Numbered from the stretch's first letter, positions 17,340 through 26,613 are shown. The stretch: 64,000 bases of DNA from Pseudomonas sp. ACM7 (GCF_004136015.1 NZ_CP024866.1:217291-281290), one strand, 5' to 3'. The notes: generated from the letters alone by a model not told the origin. Made by a program: numbers and translations.

Positions 17340-18305
17340 TCAACTCGCACCCGCTTGAAACTTCTTCCTGTACGCCGCCGGCAGCAAACCCACTCGCTGG
17401 CGGAACAGTCTACGGAACGAATTACCGTCTTCGTAGCCTACGGCGTAAGTGATGCTGTCGAGTGTCATGCGGGTGGATTCAAGAAGCTGTTTTGCCTTCT
17501 CCAGACGCATGGTTTGCAGGTAGGTAATGGGCGTGTAACCGGTGGCTTCCTTGAAACGCCGTTTGAAGTTCCTGACACCGAACCCGAATCGCTGAGCGAC
17601 GTCATCGATCAACAGCGGCTGATCGAAGCGCTCCTCTAGCCAGTGTTGAACCTGCAGGATGTCGCCATCCCCATGGTTCTTCGGCAATGACCACATGACA
17701 TACACCGATTGCTCGCTGCGCACAGCGTCGACCAGCAAGTATTTGCTGCACTTTTGCGCCAGTTCCAGTGAAGCGAACCGGCGCACGAGGTGCAGCAAAA
17801 GATCCATGGCGGCACTCGCGCCCCCGCACGTGATCACGCGATTGTCCTCACAGAGGATCTGCGACTCCTCCAGACAGACCTCGGCATACCGACGACGAAA
17901 GAAGTCTGCAAAGGCCCAGTGCGTGGTAGCACGAACGCCATCCAGCAGGCCCGTTTCGGCCAGCATGAATGCCGCCGTGCACATTGAAGCCAGCACGGCC
18001 CCCTGCGCATGCTGTTGACGCAGCCATGGCCCATAGGCTGAAAAGGCCGGCAAGGCATCCTTCAAGGTGAAGAGGAATCCGGGGATCAGCACCAGATCGG
18101 TTCGCGGGATCTCGACGGTGGACCGGTCCACGCGCAGTGTCTGCCCTCCCCACGCGGCGACATCACCACCATCAAGCGAGGCGATGACCACGTCAAAAGG
18201 CGCGCCGGCCGTGTCGGCGAACAGGTTGGCGGCGCTGAGCACTTCCAGGGCCATCGTGGCGCTGGCGGCTGAACATTGATCCGCCAGTAAAAGCGTGATG
18301 TGCAT
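17340..18305 (-). CDS. GlxA-family transcriptional regulator (DJ-1/PfpI + AraC)
   Basis: 321 residues: an N-terminal DJ-1/PfpI-like domain (residues 1-190; VLASMCTAAFMLAETGLLDG contains the usual nucleophile-elbow Cys and THWAF follows) and a C-terminal AraC DNA-binding domain with two helix-turn-helix motifs (DVAQRFGFGVRNFKRRFKEA and SITYAVGYEDGNSFRRLFRQ). Divergent from the thioesterase gene and upstream of cytochrome c and desaturase; it could control either set. Confidence 0.9.
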   Translation of the reverse strand: MHITLLLADQCSAASATMALEVLSAANLFADTAGAPFDVVIASLDGGDVAAWGGQTLRVDRSTVEIPRTDLVLIPGFLFTLKDALPAFSAYGPWLRQQHAQGAVLASMCTAAFMLAETGLLDGVRATTHWAFADFFRRRYAEVCLEESQILCEDNRVITCGGASAAMDLLLHLVRRFASLELAQKCSKYLLVDAVRSEQSVYVMWSLPKNHGDGDILQVQHWLEERFDQPLLIDDVAQRFGFGVRNFKRRFKEATGYTPITYLQTMRLEKAKQLLESTRMTLDSITYAVGYEDGNSFRRLFRQRVGLLPAAYRKKFQAGAS

Positions 18306-18409
18306 AAATGATCCAATTGCGCTTTTCGCATGAAAAAAGTCATTTGCGCACCTACCTTACCCAATCCTTCCTCCCTAAAGTGCACGCGTCACTCAATCAT
18401 CGCGTACTT

Positions 18410-18979
18410 ATGAATCTCTGGTTCCGACTTTTCCTCATGCTGTTCCGTTGTCCGTGGCGCAAGCCGGTTGACGCCTTGGCCACCACCGTCGTCCACATGC
18501 GCGTCTGGCCGCTTGATCTCGACCTCAACCGACACGTGACCAATGGCCGGTATTTCACCCTGGCTGATATAGGACGCATGGACTACGTGTTGCGCAGCGG
18601 TGCATTCCGGGTGGCGCTGCGCAATAAGGCCGTGCCTATCGTTGGCGACACCTGGGGCAAGTTTCGGCGTGAACTGAAGCTGTTTGAAGCGTTCGAGATT
18701 CACACCAGGATGCTGGGCTGGGACAACAAGTGGAGCTTTATGGAGCACCGCTTCGTGAGCAAGGGACGCGTGGTCGGTGTCCTGGTGATGCGGGGTCTGT
18801 TCCGCTCTGCCAAAGGCACCGTTCCACCTGGCGAGTACGCCCGGGAACTGGGCTTGGCTGAACAGTCGCCGTCGATGCCGACGTGGCTGACAGACTGGTC
18901 GCAAAGCTGCAATGACATGAGCCGTGAGCTTCGAGAGGAAGAGGGTCAGCCTGCCCGGCGCCCGCAGACCGTCGAATAA
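18410..18979 (+). CDS. hotdog-fold thioesterase family protein
   Basis: A 189-residue acyl-CoA thioesterase-like protein. VWPLDLDLNRHVTNGRYF is the 4HBT-type motif with the expected Asp/Asn positions, and the strand EIHTRMLGWDNKWSFMEHRF is typical of the family. ATG 18410 is the first good start; the frame reaches back to 18308 over the divergent promoter region. Substrate unknown. Confidence 0.83.
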   Translation: MNLWFRLFLMLFRCPWRKPVDALATTVVHMRVWPLDLDLNRHVTNGRYFTLADIGRMDYVLRSGAFRVALRNKAVPIVGDTWGKFRRELKLFEAFEIHTRMLGWDNKWSFMEHRFVSKGRVVGVLVMRGLFRSAKGTVPPGEYARELGLAEQSPSMPTWLTDWSQSCNDMSRELREEEGQPARRPQTVE

Positions 18980-19074
18980 ATTCGGCGCTCCCGCTATCCG
19001 CTGACAGCCTCAAGCGCACACTCTATCCTGTGCACCCCGAATCTACGCTTGCCACGATTTCACCGGAGACATCA

Positions 19075-19383
19075 GTGCCGCCCCTGACCGCCCGCGAGGT
19101 TTACCAGCAATTGCGCGACGCCGCGCTGGAAGTTCGGCTTCTGAAGAGCCTCGACGAACAACCCGAGCCCGGCCAGGTACAAGTCGATATCGAGGGCTGG
19201 CGTCTGACCCTCGACTTCGATGGCAATCGCCTTCGTCACTGCCAACGTTGCCAAGGCCCGGACGGCCGCGAGGGCGTGTTCGACAGTTGGCAACGTTACG
19301 GCACGGACCCGGTCAGTTTGCTCAGCACCTGGGAGTTGGCGCAGATAGAGCGTTTGCTGACTGAACTCAAAAACGCGGTTTGA
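19075..19383 (+). CDS. conserved Pseudomonas hypothetical protein
   Basis: A 102-residue product from GTG 19075, which follows GGAGAC. It starts MPPLTAREVYQQLRDAALEV and contains VDIEGWRLTLDFDGNRL then HCQRCQGPDGREG, a CxxC pair found in a family of small pseudomonad proteins (DUF7693-like). Role unknown. Its 3' end overlaps the convergent gudD gene by 17 bp. Confidence 0.65.
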   Translation: MPPLTAREVYQQLRDAALEVRLLKSLDEQPEPGQVQVDIEGWRLTLDFDGNRLRHCQRCQGPDGREGVFDSWQRYGTDPVSLLSTWELAQIERLLTELKNAV

Positions 19384-20641
19384 CCGCCTTCCACTCCGGC
19401 TTGTAACGCTGCATCTGTTTCACGTCATCGCGCTGACGAATGCCGCAAGTCAGGTACTGGTCATGCAGCTTGCCCAATTGATCGTGATCCAGCTCCAGGC
19501 CCAATCCGGGTGCGCGGGTGATCTTCACGCAGCCATCGACGATGGGTATTTTGCCGCCCTTGATCACCTCTTCATCCGGTTCCTGCCACGGGTAATGCGT
19601 ATCGCAGGCGTAATCCAGATTGGGCACCGCGGCGGCGACATGGGCCATCGCCATCAGGCTGATGCCCAAATGGGAGTTGGAATGCATCGATACGCCAAGG
19701 CCAAAGGTGTCGCACATTTTCGCCAGCGCCTGGGTGTCGCGCAGGCCGCCCCAGTAGTGGTGGTCGGCGAGGACGATCTGCACGCTGTTCAAAGCAATAC
19801 TGCGGCGGAACTCATCGAAGTCGGTGACCACCATGTTGGTCGCCAGCGGCAGGCCGGTGCGCTTGTGCAGTTCGGACATGCCGTCGAGGCCCGGCGTCGG
19901 GTCTTCGTAATATTCCAGGTCATCGCCCAACAGTTCGGCCATGCGGATCGAAGTTTCCAGCGACCAGTTGCCGTTCGGGTCGATGCGCAACGGGTAACCG
20001 GGGAAAGCCTTTTTCAGCGCCTTGATGCACGACACTTCGTGCTCCGATGGCAGCGTGCCGGCCTTGAGCTTGATGCTCTTGAAACCGTTGGCCTCGATCA
20101 TGCGCCGGGCCTGGGCGACGATTTGTTCTTCGTTCAGGGCTTCGCCCCAACTGTCGGGTTTGTAGGGTGAGTCGACATGCTGGGCGTACTTGAAGAACAA
20201 GTAGGCGCTGAACGGAATCTCGTCGCGAATCGCCCCGCCCAGCAAATCCACCAACGGCACGTTCAACGAGTGTGCCTGCAAATCCAGGAACGCCACTTCG
20301 AACGCCGAATACGCATTGCTCACCGCTTTGCTGGCGTGGGAGCCCGGCGCCAGTTCCGCACCGGCAATGCTTGCCGGTTTGTTCGCTGCCACTGTGGCCT
20401 GCACGATGCGGCGCAGCTGATTGAGGTTGAACGGATCGAGGCCGATCAGCTGGTCTTGCAGTTGTTGCTGGATTAGCAGCGCCGGGGCGTCGCCGTAGCT
20501 CTCACCCAGGCCAATGTAGCCGTTGTCGCTTTCAATCTCGATGATTGAGCGCAGCGCAAAAGGTTCATGGATACCACTGGCGTTGAGCAGCGGCGGATCA
20601 CGAAAGGCGATTGGGGTGACGGTGACTCGTTTGATTTTCAA
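19367..20641 (-). CDS. gudD: glucarate dehydratase
   Basis: Enolase-superfamily dehydratase that converts D-glucarate to 5-keto-4-deoxyglucarate. In the barrel: KLKAG (KxK base), RIDPNGNW, YYEDP and TNMVV (metal ligands), and MHSNSHLG (catalytic His). 424 residues, slightly shorter than the usual 440-450. The ATG overlaps the upstream transporter stop as ATGA, so the two are a coupled operon. The opposite-strand LysR gene just upstream is the likely regulator. Confidence 0.9.
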   Translation of the reverse strand: MKIKRVTVTPIAFRDPPLLNASGIHEPFALRSIIEIESDNGYIGLGESYGDAPALLIQQQLQDQLIGLDPFNLNQLRRIVQATVAANKPASIAGAELAPGSHASKAVSNAYSAFEVAFLDLQAHSLNVPLVDLLGGAIRDEIPFSAYLFFKYAQHVDSPYKPDSWGEALNEEQIVAQARRMIEANGFKSIKLKAGTLPSEHEVSCIKALKKAFPGYPLRIDPNGNWSLETSIRMAELLGDDLEYYEDPTPGLDGMSELHKRTGLPLATNMVVTDFDEFRRSIALNSVQIVLADHHYWGGLRDTQALAKMCDTFGLGVSMHSNSHLGISLMAMAHVAAAVPNLDYACDTHYPWQEPDEEVIKGGKIPIVDGCVKITRAPGLGLELDHDQLGKLHDQYLTCGIRQRDDVKQMQRYKPEWKAVKPRF

Positions 20642-22053
20642 GAAGCGGCTCCCTTTGGATCAGGTTTCAAAGCTGGGTGACTTATAGATTTTTGTGGTGC
20701 CGCGTCGGCGGCAGGTTTGCCGGTCAGCAAGTGGCGTGCATCGCCCCGAGCTGCCGTGCGGGCGAAGAAGATCACCACCGCCGCAACCAGTGACGTGGCC
20801 GCCAAACCGTAGAGGCCGCCTTCGATGGAGCCGGTTTTTTGCTCCAGGAAACCGAACGCCGTCGGGGCGACGAAACCGCCGAGGTTGCCGATGGAGTTGA
20901 TCAAGGCGATCACCGCGGCGGCGATGCGAGCGTCCAGATAGCCTTGCGGAATCGGCCAGAACAATGCCGAGGCGGCCTTGAAACCAATGGCGGCAAAACA
21001 GATGGCGACGAAGGCGAAGATCGGCCCGCCGGTGGTGGACATGAACATGCCGAACGCGGCGATCACCAGGGTCAAGGCCACCCAGGCTTGCTGGTGTTTC
21101 CATTTGCTGGCCATGGCGGCGAAGCCATACATCGCGATGATCGAAATGATCCACGGAATCGAGTTGAACAGGCCCACCTGGAAGTCGCCGAGGTTGCCCA
21201 TTTTCTTGATCATGCTCGGCAGCCAGAACGTGACGCCGTAGATGGTCAGGGCGATGGAAAAGTAGATGAAGCAGAACAGCGCGATCTGCTTGTCGGCCAG
21301 CAGCTTGAACATCGACGGCTTGACGGTCTGTGTGGCTTCGCGGGCCTGTTGTTCCAGCACGATGGCATCAACCAGTGCGTCCTTTTCTTCGGCGCTCAGC
21401 CATTTCGCCTCGCGCGGATGGGATTGCAGCCAGAACCACACAAATCCACAGAGCACGATCGAGGCAAAGCCTTCGATCAGGAACATCCACTGCCAGCCAT
21501 GCAGGCTGAAACCACTGACATTCAACAGCGCGCCGGAGACGGGACCGGAGATCACCGAGGCAATGGCCGAACCGCTGAGGAAAATCGCCATGGCCTTGCC
21601 GCGTTCAGTCGACGGCAGCCATTGGGTGAAGTAGTAAATGATGCCGGGAAAGAAGCCCGCTTCGGCTGCACCGAGGACAAAACGCAGTACATAGAAGCTG
21701 GTTTCGCCGCGCACAAACGCCATGGCCATCGCCGCCGCGCCCCAGGTGAACATGATCCGCGTCAGCCAGGCGCGAGCGCCGTAGCGTTGCAACAGCATGT
21801 TGGAGGGGACTTCGAAGATCGCGTAACCGATAAAGAACAACCCGGCGCCCAGGCCGTAGGCTGCTGCGCCGATACCGAGGTCGGTTTCCATGTGGCTGCG
21901 CACGAAGCCGATATTGACGCGGTCGATGTAGTTGACGATGAACATCACCACAAACAGCGGCAGCACATGGCGCTTGACCTTGGCCGCTGCGCGGGCGAGC
22001 ACGTTCGGGTCCGGCGGACTCTGGAGGGTATTCAAGGGGCGACTCCCGTTCAT
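20638..22053 (-). CDS. MFS sugar-acid transporter (anion:cation symporter type)
   Basis: Twelve-segment major facilitator of the ACS family, likely importing glucarate/galactarate. N-terminal FIVNYIDRVNIGFV and the loop RYGARAWLTRIMFTWG match GudP-like transporters. 471 residues from ATG 22053; a TTG at 22035, better placed after GGGAG, is an alternative start. Co-operonic with gudD; divergent from a LysR regulator. Confidence 0.88.
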   Translation of the reverse strand: MNGSRPLNTLQSPPDPNVLARAAAKVKRHVLPLFVVMFIVNYIDRVNIGFVRSHMETDLGIGAAAYGLGAGLFFIGYAIFEVPSNMLLQRYGARAWLTRIMFTWGAAAMAMAFVRGETSFYVLRFVLGAAEAGFFPGIIYYFTQWLPSTERGKAMAIFLSGSAIASVISGPVSGALLNVSGFSLHGWQWMFLIEGFASIVLCGFVWFWLQSHPREAKWLSAEEKDALVDAIVLEQQAREATQTVKPSMFKLLADKQIALFCFIYFSIALTIYGVTFWLPSMIKKMGNLGDFQVGLFNSIPWIISIIAMYGFAAMASKWKHQQAWVALTLVIAAFGMFMSTTGGPIFAFVAICFAAIGFKAASALFWPIPQGYLDARIAAAVIALINSIGNLGGFVAPTAFGFLEQKTGSIEGGLYGLAATSLVAAVVIFFARTAARGDARHLLTGKPAADAAPQKSISHPALKPDPKGAAS

Positions 22054-22120
22054 TGTTTTTTTAGGGACGAGCCGATCATGGACGCGCACATTGATCCCGT
22101 CTAATCTAACTTGGCATTCG

Positions 22121-22143
22121 ATTGATACCGGATTTAGATCAAT
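22121..22143. promoter_or_regulatory. LysR-type operator in gud divergent promoter
   Basis: Perfect dyad ATTGAT-N11-ATCAAT containing the T-N11-A core of LysR sites. It abuts the LysR gene start (its last bases include the ATG) and lies about 70-90 bp from the transporter start, fitting autorepression plus control of the gud operon. Confidence 0.65.
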
Positions 22144-23044
22144 GTTCGAACTGACTCAACTGCGCTGTTTCACAACGGTGGCGACCGAACTGAATTTCCG
22201 CCGTGCCGCCGAACGGTTGAACATGACTCAACCGCCCCTCAGTCGACAGATTCAACTGCTGGAACATCACCTGGGTGTCGAGCTGTTCACCCGCACCACC
22301 CGCAGCGTCGCCCTGACCGCCGCCGGCCGCGCCTTCTTCATCGAAGCGCAGAACCTGCTGGAGCGCGCCCAGCAAGCCGCCGTTACCGCTCGCCGTTTTG
22401 CCGAGGGCGACATCGGCTCGGTCAACATCAGTTTCGTCGGCAGCGCGGTGTATGAATTCCTGCCCAAAGTCATCGCCGAAGCACGGCTCAAACAGCCGCA
22501 TGTGAAAATCGACCTGACGGAGATGAACACCTACCAGCAGCATGAAGCCCTGCGTGCCCGTCGTATCGACTTGGGCATTGTTCGCGCGCCTTTGCTGGAG
22601 CCGGGGTACGCCACCGAATGCCTGGTGCGTGAACCGTTTGTATTGGCGGTGCCGAGCAGTCATCGGCTGGCGAGCGCAGAAACCGTGTCGGTCAAAGACC
22701 TCAATGCGCAACCGTTCCTGATGTACTCCCACGCCGCCTACCCGCCGTTCAACGAACTGCTGACCGGCATGCTCCGCTCTGCCCGCGTCGCCCCGGAATA
22801 CGTGCAATGGCTCGGTTCATCCTTGACCATTCTGGCCTTGGTCAACGCCGGAATGGGCCTGGCCCTGGTGCCGCGCTGCGCCACCAGCGTGGTGTTCAAG
22901 AACGTGGTGTTTCGCGATATCGATTTGGGCGAAGGTGTGCAGAGCGAGCTGCATTTGATCTGGCGCGAGAACAATGACAACCCGGCATTTGCGATGTTGC
23001 TGGATGGCATTCGAAGGGCTGTGCGGGAGGGATGGGGCGTTTGA
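22142..23044 (+). CDS. LysR-family regulator of the glucarate genes
   Basis: 300-residue LysR protein: helix-turn-helix in residues 1-60 (FRRAAERLNMTQPPLSRQI), effector-binding domain from about 90. Divergent from the transporter-gudD operon with a LysR dyad between them, so it probably senses glucarate or a pathway intermediate. ATG 22142 directly follows the operator, so translation initiation and operator overlap. Confidence 0.9.
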   Translation: MFELTQLRCFTTVATELNFRRAAERLNMTQPPLSRQIQLLEHHLGVELFTRTTRSVALTAAGRAFFIEAQNLLERAQQAAVTARRFAEGDIGSVNISFVGSAVYEFLPKVIAEARLKQPHVKIDLTEMNTYQQHEALRARRIDLGIVRAPLLEPGYATECLVREPFVLAVPSSHRLASAETVSVKDLNAQPFLMYSHAAYPPFNELLTGMLRSARVAPEYVQWLGSSLTILALVNAGMGLALVPRCATSVVFKNVVFRDIDLGEGVQSELHLIWRENNDNPAFAMLLDGIRRAVREGWGV

Positions 23045-23300
23045 GCCTGTCGTTACCTGGCGTTTCTTTGGGGTCATCGACCACTTTGCCTCTGACGACG
23101 AACCCGGCCCTTGCGCAGTGGTCCAAACATCTGATGGCGTCGCGACTGATCAAAGGCCTTGGGCCTGGTTCATTCAAAAGCGACGTTTTGCAATTCACAC
23201 ACATCAGGGTGCGCCGGATAACGTTCAGTAGGTTCGGATCCTGTCTGGTGCAGGCGCTGACTGCTGCTCCCATCCCCTGCTCCCTTACCGGAGTACGAAA

Positions 23301-23861
23301 ATGACTCAGTCAATGCGCTTCTTCCTATCGATCTTCCTCGCGACAGCCTCATTGGCATCAGCGAGCCTCCTGAACACTGCAGGTGCGGCAACCGCCGAGG
23401 ACCTGAATGCCGACTCCAAGCAAGCGTTGCAAACGCTTTACAAGTCCACACCCTTTGCCAAAACCATTTCGCAGAATGCCAAAGCGGTGCTGGTCTTCCC
23501 GAAAATCATCAAGGCCGGCCTTGTGTTTGGTGGCAGCTATGGCGAAGGCGTGCTGATGAAGGGCTCGAAAGTGGATAGTTACTACAACTCCGTAACGGGG
23601 TCATGGGGGCTGCAGGCAGGCGCCCAATCGTACGGTTATGCGGTGTTCCTGATGACTGACAAAGCCGTGAATTATGTTCGTGAAACCAAGGGCTGGGAAG
23701 TCGGCGTGGGGCCAACCGTTGTCGTGGTTGACGCAGGCGTCGCGAAGAATCTGTCGAGTTCGACACTCAAGGACGATGCCTACGCGTTCATATTCGACCA
23801 GCAAGGGTTAATGGCCGGGGTCAGCATCGAGGGAACGAAGATTTCCCTGATCAAGCGCTGA
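23301..23861 (+). CDS. SYLF-domain (Ysc84-like) lipid-binding protein
   Basis: 186-residue secreted protein with signal peptide (FFLSIFLATASLASASLLNT, cleavage near AGAA). The Ysc84/SYLF domain covers the rest: AKAVLVFPKIIKAGLVFGGSYGEGVL, then GAQSYGYAVFLMT and DAYAFIFDQQGLMAGVSIEGTKI. Homologues bind phosphoinositides or lipids; in bacteria the role is unclear. Ribosome site CCGGAG before ATG 23301. The cardiolipin-synthase-like gene follows. Confidence 0.9.
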   Translation: MTQSMRFFLSIFLATASLASASLLNTAGAATAEDLNADSKQALQTLYKSTPFAKTISQNAKAVLVFPKIIKAGLVFGGSYGEGVLMKGSKVDSYYNSVTGSWGLQAGAQSYGYAVFLMTDKAVNYVRETKGWEVGVGPTVVVVDAGVAKNLSSSTLKDDAYAFIFDQQGLMAGVSIEGTKISLIKR

Positions 23862-23920
23862 AAGCCTGCCCTTCAAGGGGTCTGTCTTTTGAGGCGTGCC
23901 GCGTGGGTGCCCCCTCTACC

Positions 23921-23950
23921 AAGGCGTCTTGTGTACCAGGCAAGACGCCC
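23921..23950. promoter_or_regulatory. stable hairpin between SYLF and cardiolipin-synthase-like genes
   Basis: GGCGTCTTG and CAAGACGCC form a perfect 9-bp stem with a 9-base loop, 60 bp after the SYLF stop and 74 bp before the next start. No U-run follows, so it may be a weak terminator, an mRNA stabiliser or an attenuator. Confidence 0.45.
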
Positions 23951-24023
23951 CTTTGGGACAGGATGCACGGCGAAATTCTTGAATTGTTGAGCGCTATCAC
24001 CGTCCTCGCCAAGAGGGGGCCTA

Positions 24024-25430
24024 ATGAATCTTCTAACCCGATGTAAGGGTGCATGTATTGCTCTGGTGCTATGCGTGGTTGTGCTCCTGACATTTGTGAT
24101 TGGCTCCAGTGCTTTGCCTAGGATAGTGCCGGACATGGCTCGCGCTCCCTCTGCGCCAGTGCAACTCGACGGAATACACGGACCTCTGTCAGCCGAGCAC
24201 AGCAAAGCCATTCTCGACCGACTTAAGTCCACCGGCGCAGAAACCAACATCTTCGATGCGCACCTCGCAATCGAAGAATCAGTCGCCGGTAGCCCGCTAA
24301 CGGAAGGAAACAAGGTCGACTTGCTGCAGGACGGTCCCACCACCTACCAGTCGATGATCAAAGCCATTGAAGCTGCGCGCGACCACATCAACATGGAGAC
24401 CTACATCCTCGACGACGATGAAGTCGGCCAGCGTTTCGCCGCCGCACTGATCGCTCAGCAACACAAAGGCGTACAGGTCAATCTGATCCGTGACAGCGTC
24501 GGAACCCTTGGAACACCCTCAGCGTTTTTCTCTCGATTGACCGAAGCGGGCATCAAAGTGCTGGAGTACCACCCCATCAATCCGGTGACGGCCAAAGCGG
24601 GCTGGGACGTGAACCAGCGCGACCACCGAAAGCTGCTGATAGTGGACGGCCGGATTGCCTTTCTCGGCGGGATCAACATCAGCAGTGTCTATTCAGGGGG
24701 CTCGTTCAGCACTCACTCGAAGACTCGCCCAACGGGTGATTTGCCCTGGCGCGATACCGACTTGCGCATCGAGGGACCCGTGGTTGCAGACCTGCAGAAG
24801 CTGTTCATCGGAACCTGGACTGCCCAGAAAGGTGAACCACTCGCGCCTCGCCACTACTTTCCGCCACAGGAGCGCAAAGGCACCGAGGTGATTCGCGCCA
24901 TCGGCAGCTCGCCAGATGAGCCGTTCAGCCTGATCTATGCCACGCTGATTTCGGCGCTGCATAGCGCGCAGACCGAGATATGGCTGACCAACGCCTACTT
25001 CGTGCCCGACCCGCAGTTGCTGGCGGCACTCAAGGAGGCGGCAGCACGTGGCGTAGACGTCAAGCTGGTGTTGCCCAGTAGCACCGATTCGTGGCTGGTG
25101 TTCCATGCCGGACGCGCCTACTACAGCGAGCTGCTGGAGGCCAACGTCAAGCTTTACGAACGCCGTGATGCGCTACTCCACGTCAAGACTGCCGCAATCG
25201 ATGGCGTGTGGTCGAGTGTCGGCTCCACCAACCTCGACTGGCGCAGCTTCGTGCACAACGATGAAGTCAACGCCGTTGTGCTGGGCACCGGATTTGGAAA
25301 AAAGATGCAGGCGGCATTCATGGCTGATCTGGCCAAGTCGAACGAAATCAAGCTGGAAACGTGGCAGCGCCGCTCGCTCGCAGTAAGAGCCAAGGAGCAG
25401 ATGGCGCGACTTTGGGAATACTGGCTTTAA
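24024..25430 (+). CDS. cardiolipin synthase-like phospholipase D protein
   Basis: Membrane-anchored phospholipid transferase, 468 aa. An N-terminal membrane segment (residues 10-30) is followed by two PLD domains, each with an HKD motif: HRKLLIVDG (His about 201) and HVKTAAIDG (His about 386), both followed by the conserved GxxN/GSTN elements (GGINIS, GSTNLDWRS). This two-HKD layout fits cardiolipin synthases. Start ATG 24024 is modestly supported. Confidence 0.88.
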   Translation: MNLLTRCKGACIALVLCVVVLLTFVIGSSALPRIVPDMARAPSAPVQLDGIHGPLSAEHSKAILDRLKSTGAETNIFDAHLAIEESVAGSPLTEGNKVDLLQDGPTTYQSMIKAIEAARDHINMETYILDDDEVGQRFAAALIAQQHKGVQVNLIRDSVGTLGTPSAFFSRLTEAGIKVLEYHPINPVTAKAGWDVNQRDHRKLLIVDGRIAFLGGINISSVYSGGSFSTHSKTRPTGDLPWRDTDLRIEGPVVADLQKLFIGTWTAQKGEPLAPRHYFPPQERKGTEVIRAIGSSPDEPFSLIYATLISALHSAQTEIWLTNAYFVPDPQLLAALKEAAARGVDVKLVLPSSTDSWLVFHAGRAYYSELLEANVKLYERRDALLHVKTAAIDGVWSSVGSTNLDWRSFVHNDEVNAVVLGTGFGKKMQAAFMADLAKSNEIKLETWQRRSLAVRAKEQMARLWEYWL

Positions 25431-25541
25431 GTCGAGTGGCGCGGGAACTGTGCTGCCTAATGGAAGTGGGAGCAAAGGTGCACTACCTTATATTTGTACA
25501 CCCTCGCGTCGCAATCCAATTCAGGTTGAGAGGTGGAATTC

Positions 25542-25616
25542 ATGAACAACATCATCTACATCGTCGGGGTAGTTGTGATTGTCGTGGTTATCCTGTCGTT
25601 TCTCGGGTTTACATAG
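25542..25616 (+). CDS. 24-residue membrane peptide
   Basis: ATG 25542 follows GAGAGGTGG at ideal spacing and encodes MNNIIYIVGVVVIVVVILSF plus LGFT: one transmembrane helix and nothing else. Similar single-span micro-proteins are conserved in pseudomonads. Lies 111 bp after the cardiolipin-synthase-like gene on the same strand; may act in the membrane or in stress adaptation. Confidence 0.6.
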   Translation: MNNIIYIVGVVVIVVVILSFLGFT

Positions 25617-25696
25617 AATCGAAGACCGTCTCGCATTGGCAAGGCTGCACCCCGTATCGCGAGGCACAGCCTGGTCGCGCCTGACCTATTTGGCCT

Positions 25697-25861
25697 TTAG
25701 AAACTCCACAGGTTCGCCGCCATGCCCGCCAATATGATTTGCGACACACCGTACTTGCGCAGCTGCAGCGCCAGGTCATTGGTTTCCGGGCCGTAAACCT
25801 TGTGCGGTGAAGCAATGATGGTTTTGCCGTCGAAGATGTAGGGCTTGTACTCGGGCATGAA
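25697..25861 (-). pseudogene. isochorismatase-family hydrolase fragment
   Basis: Reads MPEYKPYIFDGKTIIASPHK, then YGVSQIILAGMAANLWSF and stop. AGMAAN is the region before the catalytic Cys of cysteine hydrolases (normally AGMAANLC); here a stop occurs just after it. The upstream part is cut by a REP sequence. Non-functional. Confidence 0.7.
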
Positions 25862-25875
25862 GTCGCCGCAATACC

Positions 25876-25901
25876 TGTGGGAGCGAGCTTGCTCGCGATG
25901 A
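25876..25901. repeat. REP sequence
   Basis: TGTGGGAGCGAGCTTGCTCG is a classic Pseudomonas REP with a GCGAGC/GCTCGC stem. It lies at the broken 5' edge of the isochorismatase fragment. Confidence 0.85.
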
Positions 25902-25969
25902 ACGATGACGCGGCATCCCAGGCCTGACACAAAAACCAATCACCGGTCAGCAACGGCAACCGAGAAACC

Positions 25970-26015
25970 TGTGGCGAGGGAGCGGGCTTCCGTCGGGCCG
26001 CGCAGCGGCCCCCCA
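25970..26015. repeat. REP sequence (second, same orientation)
   Basis: TGTGGCGAGGGAGCGGGCTT followed by a GGGCCGCGCAGCGGCCC stem. Forms a pair with the REP at 25876, about 95 bp apart. Confidence 0.8.
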
Positions 26016-26071
26016 AAGGGGACAACTGCCCAACCCAACGTCAGTTACCCACTCACCACAGCAGACCGCAC

Positions 26072-26431
26072 TTACGCAGGTGGCTCAATTTTATCCAGCA
26101 ATCGGTTTGCCGTGATTTCAGCCACCATGACGCTGTTGGAAATGCCCAACAGGGAATAGCGCGAGCCACCATCCAAGCGGTCCACCAACTCGTGGACCAT
26201 CACATCAATCGCGGCCAGGGTTTCGACCAGAAAAACCGCCAGGGTTTCGGTCGTGGCCTCTGGGTCCACGTAAAACAGGGTGCTGCGTGTTCGCGGGGTG
26301 GCTTTGATGTCGGCAATCGACGGGAAGTGGTAATTGAGAGCCCGCTCGGCGGCTTCGTTGAGTTTTTTTGAATCGGGTTCGTACGGGGAGACCGGATCGG
26401 TGTCCGGTGGGTTGGGTGTGACCTTGAACAT
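26072..26431 (-). CDS. DUF6124 family protein
   Basis: 119-residue protein of a Pseudomonas-specific family with the typical N-terminus MFKVTPNPPDTDPVSPYEPD and the helical block TETLAVFLVETLAAIDVMVHE. No known activity. Its ribosome site is fused to the closing stem of a conspicuous nested RNA-like structure (26441-26522), suggesting translational control. Confidence 0.85.
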   Translation of the reverse strand: MFKVTPNPPDTDPVSPYEPDSKKLNEAAERALNYHFPSIADIKATPRTRSTLFYVDPEATTETLAVFLVETLAAIDVMVHELVDRLDGGSRYSLLGISNSVMVAEITANRLLDKIEPPA

Positions 26432-26440
26432 GGTAAATCC

Positions 26441-26522
26441 TCGTTTACTGGTGGAGCTGCCACGTTCGTTTCCAAGCGAAGGGGTGGCAGCTGTACGCAG
26501 GTTGGAAAACCAGGGTAAACGA
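26441..26522 (-). promoter_or_regulatory. structured leader of the DUF6124 mRNA
   Basis: On the reverse strand, TCGTTTAC (26522-26515) pairs with GTAAACGA (26448-26441), with TGGT extending the helix across a two-base bulge. Inside, AGCTGCCAC (26492-26484) pairs with GTGGCAGCT (26463-26455), capped by TTCG/CGAA. The last GA of the closing stem plus GGA forms the ribosome site, nine bases before ATG 26431, so the closed form should limit initiation. Confidence 0.6.
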
Positions 26523-26613
26523 GCCCGGCAGACCTATAAGGTCTCCCGCGCACAGCCGCCATAACGGAATGCACATAGTGCGAAAAAGTACGTTATGAAG
26601 AGGTGCCTTCGTG

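Noticed and set aside
20839..22104. Long forward frame opposite the MFS gene
   Set aside because: Antisense shadow of a high-GC gene; no domain and no start signal.
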